Below, one piece after another: positions 56,113 to 64,000 of a stretch of DNA of 64,000 nucleotides; position 1 is the stretch's first letter; each line of letters begins with the position of its first letter. This DNA comes from Branchiostoma lanceolatum (Eukaryota; Chordata; Leptocardii; Amphioxiformes; Branchiostomatidae). The position numbers and the translations under genes are program-made. Below the pieces are notes generated by a model. It had not been told where the DNA came from. It saw nothing but the letters and a program-made list of their open reading frames with translations, and made no database searches. The DNA lies in the NCBI RefSeq assembly GCF_035083965.1, contig NC_089729.1:17348964-17412963 (forward strand), written 5' to 3'.

Positions 56113-56889
56113 ATGTCAATCACACTCAATGTTGCTACACAGGCTTTTTCACACATTTTGAAACCAGACGTTTAGGCGTCAGGTTTCCTTTGAGTTCCAT
56201 CATACCATGTTGCACATGAATATACCCAGCAATATACCATATTTCTCAAAACAGTCAAATTTGTTATCTTCTTTTCTGGGAGGAAGACTCAGTTTCAGTT
56301 CAATGGGTTCTGTGCTATTGTGAAGAAATTACATTATAATCCTGACTAATTGTAGCCATAGATGATTTGTCAGGCTTTCATCGATGAAGAGCCGCCAAGT
56401 AGAAAAACACGGCCATTTGTCTATTACTAGTGATTATAGTTGTGATTCATCTTCCATTAGTCAAATCCCAGCTTTATGTCCAGAACGAAAATAATGGAGC
56501 ATCTGAGAAAGCTATGACCTACTTCAGAGATCTTAAGAAAGGTGGTGTGTATCTCTGTCGTCTTACACACCTTGGAAACGCGTGGATTGGTTTTCTTTGA
56601 CAGGGTCATGAGGGGAATCTAGGCAAGGTTTCTTACATCCTCATATCCAAGTAGTGCTACCAAAGGTCTTGCAATGTTGATAAAACATAGGGTAACATTG
56701 CAGGAGGGCAAGCACTCCTACAGGCAAAGAGGGCATTGAACTATTTGTATGAGCTATAATGAAAATGATGAAAATACAGAAGTTGACTCGATGTTACCAT
56801 TTTGTTATCAAAAGCTGTTTCTCGTGGCATTCAGGGGGAACAGTCTATGAGTCACTCAGAATATTAAGTTGGTATTGCAATTCATCATC

Positions 56890-57490
56890 ATCGTCCTTCC
56901 CTTCCGGTGAAGTAGAGATAAAGGTTCTCCAGTATTTTTGTCCTTCATACATGTACATGTAGTGTTCGGCAGTCCCTGTGAGACCAATTTTTCTTTCAAT
57001 CAATGTCGTTAAAGTAGTGTGTGGTCGCCCAAGTCTGCGTTTTCCCTCAGGTGTCTGCTGAGTCAGTCGCCTGACAAGTTAATCACTGCGGACGACATGC
57101 CCTGCCAAGGCGAGCCAGCGTCGTCACACAACTGTTGAAATGGGTGGGAGAGAACCATAGAGTTGCCTTGTTTTTCTATAATACATTGTAAACCATCTGT
57201 AGCATTCTTGTGTGGGTACCGTCAAGTTTCTTGCTCTGGGCTGCATTCATGGTCCATGACTCAAAACCGTAAAGTAGAATAGTCTCAGTACAGGCCTTAA
57301 ATAGTTTTTGTATCCTTCCTGATAGGTGCTTTCCATATTTTTTGTAGGGAAGGGAGAGAACTCTAAGCTTGGGCAATCCTGCATTCCATATCTCTCCCTG
57401 TATCAGTATATCCCCCTAGATACTTGAAGTTGAATACGCACTCAATTTCTGTGCCGTCAGATGCAGTTAGTTGCAAAGATAAAAAGTTTA
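56890..57490 (-). mobile_element. LINE fragment (C-terminal reverse-transcriptase region), frameshifted
   Basis: On the minus strand the order is LTASDGTEIECVFNFKYLG, a frameshift, then IQKLFKACTETILLYGFESW, LDGTHTRMLQM and lastly GKRRLGRPHTTL. This is the usual tail of RTE/CR1-like LINE polyproteins. Frames are broken near 57380-57410 and again below 57176, so it is inactive. Confidence 0.85.
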
Positions 57491-57499
57491 GATGCATGT

Positions 57500-60400
57500 A
57501 TTTTGTTCTAAATAGGCCAATGGCCTGACATGCCATTTCTACTTTAATTTAATAATTTAATAGAATTAGTTCGAGGAGTAATGAGTTTTTGAGAATGGTG
57601 ATAGTCTATGGTCTGCAAAGTCAATGTCAACAAGGACTTTTGCAGGATAGGGACTGCAATGGCGCTAATATTATCTATTGGAACTCCATATAATGCCTTG
57701 AGAATCTCAAACATGTTGCTACGATCATGATAGAGTTGAAAGCTAAGTTTATAAATACTTCAACAGCTTCTTTGTAAAACTTTCTTAGTTCTTTAACAAT
57801 GTGGCTAAGCGCAAGAATATTTAATGTGACACCATAATGTAATGGATTGAGATAAAGTACATACCATTGCAGACGTAACTCATTTGTAACAGTGCATCTT
57901 TATTGCAGAAAAACTCAAAATAGCAAAGTTCATCCAACACTTCCGTGCCTTCTTCATCATTACTGAATACCATCTGCAAGATATACAAACACTTTCCAAT
58001 TGAATAGAACCATCATGATAATGTTTCTTTTAACTTTACATTTTGTTTCCAAATACTCTCTTCTTGCTCATGATATAACAAATCAATACAGGTTTGTGAA
58101 AGTTATGTTATGTTGAAACTTTTGTAGTCTCTTGTCACTTAAAGTGAAAGAATCTTGATAAAATATTCTCTAACCCTGTACATATGTAATAGATGTACAA
58201 CACATTTCTTTACAGTCAGTGATAAACAACAACTTATCTCAATTTTTCAAAGATGTATTTCTCAACCAAATGTCCCTTTTGTCAAAAATGTTTCATAAAA
58301 TGCATGATTCACCAGACTTATTTACATTCTTCATAGCATTTAGCACAAAAAAGGACATCTATCGTGGTAGTGTTAGACTGCAATGCCATGACATACAGCA
58401 TACAAGTCAAGTATGGAACAGACAAGTTACAAAATAAAATACCAAAATGCTTTACCCAAAAAAATGTGCAGTTTTTATATCAAGTAGAATTGAGTAGGGC
58501 ATAACAATTCGTATAGGGCATAACAATACCTTAAGTATGGAATAGGATGTGGAATATGAAGGATAAGTATCAAGGATCTACATATATTCATACTGCATGG
58601 CATGGCATAGAAGTACACTACTGAGTCAAAAATTGTCTACACAACATATAAATACTGGGTTTGTTCATAATTATGCCTTCAATTTTTTCAATGAAGGCTA
58701 TAATACCAAATTGTAAATTACTGTGTTGTTGGTTTTGCAAATAAAAATCAAGAAATTGATGGTTCTCTGATGCAACTATCTTGTTCTTTCCTATCTATTA
58801 AATGTCAAAATTTCCAATTGTGCTTTCTGTGGGGCATTTGTTTTTCTCAAAATGTCTTTTCTGCCTGATATGACATCCCGAACACTGTAAAATAATGATT
58901 GTCATAATTGTAGGACGTTCAAAGAAATCACTCTCAAGATAAAGGCTCGCACAAACAGATATACCGTTTTCTTCATTAACTATACTCTGCACAGTGTCTG
59001 ACTGAATTGTACATATTCACAAATATTGAAGGACAGTCTGTATATAAAATTGTAGTTTGAGAATAATCTCTCTAATGCAATAGTGACATAAAAAAAGGTA
59101 AAGCAGTCATCCTCAATTTAAGAATCTCCTTATGAACAACCGGTATCTACATGTTACCATAAAGCTGTATATAATGCCATAATTTTCTTTAAAGGGAAAG
59201 ATAAAGATGGAAACCCACAATGGACTTCAAACAAATGCGAAGACAGCTGTTTATTATCATTTGTAGCATAATAAGACATTATTTATGGCATCAGAATATG
59301 AGAAAATATGTGTGTCACCATAGCCTGCTGATTATGTATATTTGGCATAAGCTCACAAGACATTCTTCAATTCTTGATACAAGTTTTGTACACATAAAGA
59401 CAAGTGATAAATAATTTAAGCATGTTTTGAGCAGCTTATAATTGTCGTGGCTTTAAGAGAAAATGATTTACAATGTACTTTGACTCTTGCATATTGTGAG
59501 ACCTAAAAACAATTTTAGTTAAAAGTGAAAAACCAGACATTTAAGGATTTGCACAAAGCCTGTAGTTGTGTCTCTTACTATTGCACAATAGATGTTTCGG
59601 TTGAAATATAGTAATATACAAACATTTATATATACATTCTGGAATGCAAGAAGTATATATACCAAGTTGCCTTTCTATATTCCATCTCTGTGTTCAAATA
59701 TGCGGCTAAAATCCCCAAAAGCGTTAAGATATGAGAAGTATTGACAGGTATGATTGTTCTTGTGCCACTTGATTATGAGTTTTCAGGACACAATTAATTT
59801 GATGTAATGTTTATCATAACATTTCATAAAATCGTTTTTAGGATTCATTTCGGTTTAACAGTCAATCATTTGCTGCCCAAGTCATTATGAAAAAGGAGAA
59901 ACAACTTGAAAGTAATTTCAACTTTATTACAAATTTAGTCCAGTCTTTTTACAAAACATGTAGGGACTAGGTGATACAAAAGAGAAATTTGTTTCTTGAA
60001 TGATGTTGTCATATTTTGACAAATATGCAAGAGAGATGGTAAGTGTAAACAGTTACATTTTGCAGAACGATAACAGGCTTTCACACAATAGTCAAATTAG
60101 TTTGGGAATGGTAACAACTTGATCATAGTATTGCATCATTGGGCTAGACCTGCCCTTGAGGTGTTGCCAAAAATACAATTTCAAAGTGTCTCTTGGACTA
60201 TGATTTAACATTGGTGTTGAGAGGTTGTTGCACTTAGTTGCAGGGGCCGGACTAAATGCATAGTTTGGCTATCCATCGGATAGCACCACTAGGGCAAACA
60301 TAACTGCAGCAACTTAGAGAGTAAAGGAAGTAACACTGCTGGGACGTTATGCTGCATTATTGCAATAAATATATCCACACAAAAAGCTTTAGAACACTGC

Positions 60401-61265
60401 ACGACTGTATTTACAATATTTACAATGAAGCTGTTAAATTTTTGATCTGTCAAATTTCATGCAGCAACCATGGGCCACACCACTTTCATTTTTTGGTTCT
60501 GATATTTTTTCCGGAAAATTTTTTGCCGCAAAGGCAACACGCCAGGCTGATTGATATTTAAAAAAAATGAATTTTGGACTTATAATGTATGAACAAGGAC
60601 ATAATGGCCTTGGTATTAATAACTTTAGTTAGAGATTGTTATGAAGAATTTCTAAAACTCATGGTGCCAAAATATGAGCAATTTGTGGTTGATATGTATA
60701 TAATTGTGACCTATTTCTTCAATTTCTTCAAATAATGAAAAATGAAACTGGTAAATATGAGAACCATAAAATTATGATATAAGTTGATGTGGTTGTAGGA
60801 ATGTAAATCAAGACTAATTTATCTACATCTTGATCAATTTAAACACACTAAAATATTCAAATGTAGTTCAATAAACTTCATGCTTTCAACACATCTCTGC
60901 TTAAATACTATGTACAATCTCCACACACTGTCACACTGCAAACAATTTCATGCCTTAAAATAAGATAAATTGTAGTTTGAAATGCTCTTGGCTCTGTCTT
61001 GAAATGTGACTTATAGATCCTTGACAAGAAAGTCCAAATAACAATGATTGCATTAAGGAAAAATGTTACAACTTACACTACGGAAACTTTAACATTCCTT
61101 ACCACAGTAGACTATTTTGGAGTATCAGTATCTTCCTCCCAAATAAAGATTTTTTAATGAAAGTACCGGTAATATAAAAGGTGGTAAAAAACATGATTGT
61201 TTTTAAGTTTACCTGTGTCAGGACTCAGGAGATACAGAGAGAAAAGAAAAAATTGTAGATTCTCT
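57500..61265. other. AT-rich interval, possibly the 3' UTR of the SLC8-like gene
   Basis: No exon is supported. The part next to 61265 is the 3' UTR of the minus-strand SLC8-like gene. An AATAAA on the minus strand at 59933-59938 would give a 3' UTR of about 1.3 kb. The rest shows only short AT-rich runs. Confidence 0.35.
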
Positions 61266-63845
61266 TTACAAGGGAACAACAATAACCTTTTTGGTTTCTA
61301 AAATGGCCAAGACTATATACAAAACCCACAGCATCGCCATAAGGAATGAGGAGAAATATTTGAGACTGGGCGTTCCGCCGAGCTCGGCCCTTCCGAAGGC
61401 GGGAACGATCCTGCGGATGACGAGAAGGATGATGCACAGGATCGCACAGATGGAATACGCCATCACGCTGAACGCGAGGGAACCTGCTGGGACCGCAAAT
61501 TTTTCCCCCTGACATGGAGAGAAAACAACAGTGAAGTGTAAGAAATAGTTTTCAGATGAATTGCAGTGTTTGCAGGGTCAAAGGATTTTGAACAAATGTT
61601 GATACCATCTGACTTTGGATGGTGCTTCCTAATTTAGAAGTACTATGCATTGTACATTTGCTAATTTCATTATAAAATTTTTAACACGAAAATCCCAACC
61701 CTTCTTTCCTTTTTGGCCCTCTCTCTAGCCTTGTAATGCTTTATGAAATGTTGGGTATACAGCAGAAGGAAATTTTAGCTAGAATTTTAAGCACTATTGA
61801 ATTGAGATAACTTATAGATAGTGACAACTTGAAAACCTTACTTTCCATTATTTTGCACATATTTTTGCAATTTACTGGCTTTGTGAATTATACAATGTAC
61901 ATCAATCTGCAACAACCTTGACATTTTATTTTATGATAAAGATCTCTTCTTGATATCAAAAGCTAGCTCCCGTTAAATGAATTCAGCAGTCCGTACATAC
62001 CAGTTATTATACCTGGCACGTCTACTTGCAGCTGTGAACAAATGTTCCCTTCACAGGAAAGACTATCAAAATCCCTTCCTAACATCACAAAGTGCTCTCT
62101 TTGATCATTCAGGCAAAAATAATCTGCTTTTTATTACAGAAGCGTGTGCGTGGCCATATATAACAAGGTATGACTTGGCATCAAATGTGATGAGATGTGT
62201 GCTTCCCATTTGCGTGTAAGCCGTACAAAACAGGCTTGAATGCTAGCGTTGAGATAAATCTTGAACCATTTTGGTGAACGTTACAGCTGAGAGACATTTT
62301 AGTGAGATAAAGTCCATAGCAACCATGCCAAACAGCACTCTGTACGATTTGTTGATGGTTTCTAGGGCTTTATGGCTCAAAGAAATGTAAGAGAGTCTAA
62401 AACATGTCTCACTGGTATTGCCGCTCGGAAATTGTCGTCAAAGTGCATGATCATACTGTAAATGTACAAATGTTTGCGGGGATCTAATTTCGCGGTAGGG
62501 AGAAAATCTAGTGTTCGCGATGGTTTTGAGTTCGCATTTAAACAAAAATGGTGCTACAGTCACACAATGGAACCACTTTTTGCGGTGGTTTTAAGTTTTG
62601 TTCTCGGTAAAGAGTTCACCGCAAAAAAACCGCAAACATAAAACCACCGAAAACATTTCTGCTTTTACAGTAACTGCAGATGCAATGTGTTTGAGCTTTG
62701 GTATTGAAAAGCAGTCTTCAAAAATTAGCATGTTGCTAGGATAAAATAGCAAGTCAGCTTTTTGTCAGTAACAAGTATTGACAAAGACTTGTGACTCACT
62801 ATAAAATTGGTGGCAGTAAAATCATATTTTAATCACTATAAGTGCATTTCTATTTCTGATGTTTTGGTGCCATCTACTAAATTATGAAGACGTACAAAGG
62901 TTCATGGAGCTTTTAATGGGAATGTGGCATGTCGGTATGAGACAGACTGACGCAATTATGATGGGAGTGGTAGAGATTAATGTGGTGATAACGGAGTTAT
63001 GTCTCTCTGTTATTGAAGGTATATCACTTAGCGGTGAGTCACATATGGACTCATCTTTTCATCATCATGAATTCTTTATGAGACTTGTGTACACCCAAGA
63101 TTAGTTTCTTGTAGTTGACTGGGCGTAGCAGAGGACAATTGGCTCTACTCCTAAATATAGTTGCTTGGTATTGTGTTTTCTACAAAAGAAGTGTTATCAT
63201 TTTTCTTTGAGTAGTTTCGTTTCCATTTCAATTCTGTATGATAGAGACAGACCAGAAATGACGGTTAGAAGGAAGGCTGACGTGTGTGTATAGAATTTTT
63301 CAGCTCAACTGTCCATACATGTTCTTCTATCATGTTACCTTTTTTTCCTAGCCAACCTTTCTTATCTGTGTATCTGTATGGCCAGTATAACTGCCCAACC
63401 AGGATTATCTCCAGCTTTAAATTTTTTTTAGTCCCACTCATTCTTTGGGAGCTGATTTTTTTAATTTTCATTGTTGAATTTGTCATTTTAAGCTTAAAAA
63501 AATACATTTTCATCAGTTTTATCTCATGCAATTGTTATTTTGGGGACGGAAGGGGTTGAATTTTTTCTGTCCCAACCAGCAAGTTTGGAAAGACGGGTCC
63601 TGGAGACAGCCTTGTGTTAAACCCTCAGTCTACGTCTAGAGTCTGATACAATGACTTTCCTTAGTTTGATATATTTAATGGCTTATCAGTTGTTTAGACC
63701 ATGGTAAGAAGGCATTACTCACCTGTGCCTCCCAGTAAATACTGGCAATCAACCATGGCAGGCCCAGTCCCAGGAACACGTTGACTGAGTTACTGCCTGT
63801 CACATTTCCAATGGAGGCATCTGCGTACTTCTCTGCTTTAGCAGC
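61266..63845 (-). CDS. SLC8A: SLC8 (NCX)-type Na+/Ca2+ exchanger, last two exons (5' partial)
   Basis: Minus-strand exons are 63845-63723 (41 codons) and 61508-61266 (80 codons plus TAA), both phase 0. The first encodes [20 protein letters not shown], the alpha-2 repeat of NCX, which lines the ion path with its conserved Asp, Gly and Asn residues. The second encodes [20 protein letters not shown], a membrane span, [14 protein letters not shown] and another span ([17 protein letters not shown]) before a short C-terminus. NCX proteins move about three Na+ in for one Ca2+ out at the plasma membrane. The order of spans and the GRAELGG motif fit SLC8 rather than SLC24. Earlier exons, including the alpha-1 repeat and Ca2+-binding loop, lie beyond the window. 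Confidence 0.93.
62455..62672. mobile_element. MITE-like element with ACTGTAAA ends in the SLC8-like intron
   Basis: It starts TACTGTAAATGTACAAATGT and ends GCTTTTACAGTA. Internal CGCGGTAGGGAGAAA, GTTCGCGATGGTTTTGAGTT and GTTCACCGCAAAAAAACCGC form further inverted pairs. Sequence at 1-110 (AATACTGTAAATTG, TTTCGCGGTAAGGA, GTTCGCGGTGGTTTTGAGTT) belongs to the same family. Confidence 0.7.
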
Positions 63846-64000
63846 CTGTTATAATACAAAGCAGGGAAAGGCCACACTCCTCAGTCATGAAATATATTCA
63901 AAAAGCAAAGTCAAATGTTCCTATGAAATTACACATACAAAGACCAGCTGAGAAGGACTTGATTCTGACAATTTTTGTGTCCAATGTCTGTCTAACTCTT

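Noticed and set aside
61225-61515. A second ORF overlapping the SLC8-like exon with [17 protein letters not shown]
   Set aside because: It is an out-of-frame shadow of the exchanger exon.

Overview
The window looks like animal nuclear DNA, most likely from a cephalochordate (amphioxus, Branchiostoma). I infer this from chordate-type genes cut into short exons by GT-AG introns, and from a very high density of short inverted-repeat elements, LINE 3' ends and tRNA-derived SINEs of the kind described in amphioxus. Nothing is bacterial: there are no operons, rRNA genes or CRISPR arrays. Gene models were built by hand by matching splice sites and reading-frame phase across introns, so exon edges are predictions. 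Identities come from remembered family motifs, not database searches.

Layout. 680-4909 (+) holds the last eight exons of an ATAD5/ELG1-type PCNA-unloader gene whose 5' part lies before the window. 6097-8318 (-) is a complete five-exon secreted group III phospholipase A2-like gene in which the Asp beside the catalytic His is Tyr. 9437-17337 (-) is a complete eight-exon cyclic-nucleotide-binding-domain gene (CNBD2-like). Its introns carry a 2.7-kb minisatellite of 88-bp units, a partial exon duplication, two related MITEs and other inserts. 17.3-30.6 kb has no gene I can support and is filled with repeats, including a ~1-kb duplicated block and a LINE fragment. 30605-34402 (+) and 41424-42605 (-) are convergent paralogues encoding proteins with a ZNF750/PRR35-type C2HC finger and a shared PMDLRVK motif. 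44391-46262 is a large foldback element with 10-bp satellite repeats in its arms and nested smaller elements. 46957-53408 (+) is a six-exon RING/TRAF-finger E3 ligase gene (RNF151-like N-terminus) with a very long, repetitive, probably disordered tail. 53.4-61.2 kb is AT-rich and contains another LINE fragment. 61266-63845 (-) holds the last two exons of an SLC8-type Na+/Ca2+ exchanger whose 5' part lies beyond the window.

The genes do not form a pathway; they are independent neighbours. The most novel items are the paralogous ZNF750-like pair, the foldback element with three levels of nesting, the dimeric 88-bp minisatellite with a 1144-bp higher-order duplication inside a gene, the PLA2 lacking its canonical His-Asp pair, the 190-bp hairpin element with a perfect 9-bp target duplication, and two introns that appear to use GC rather than GT donors.
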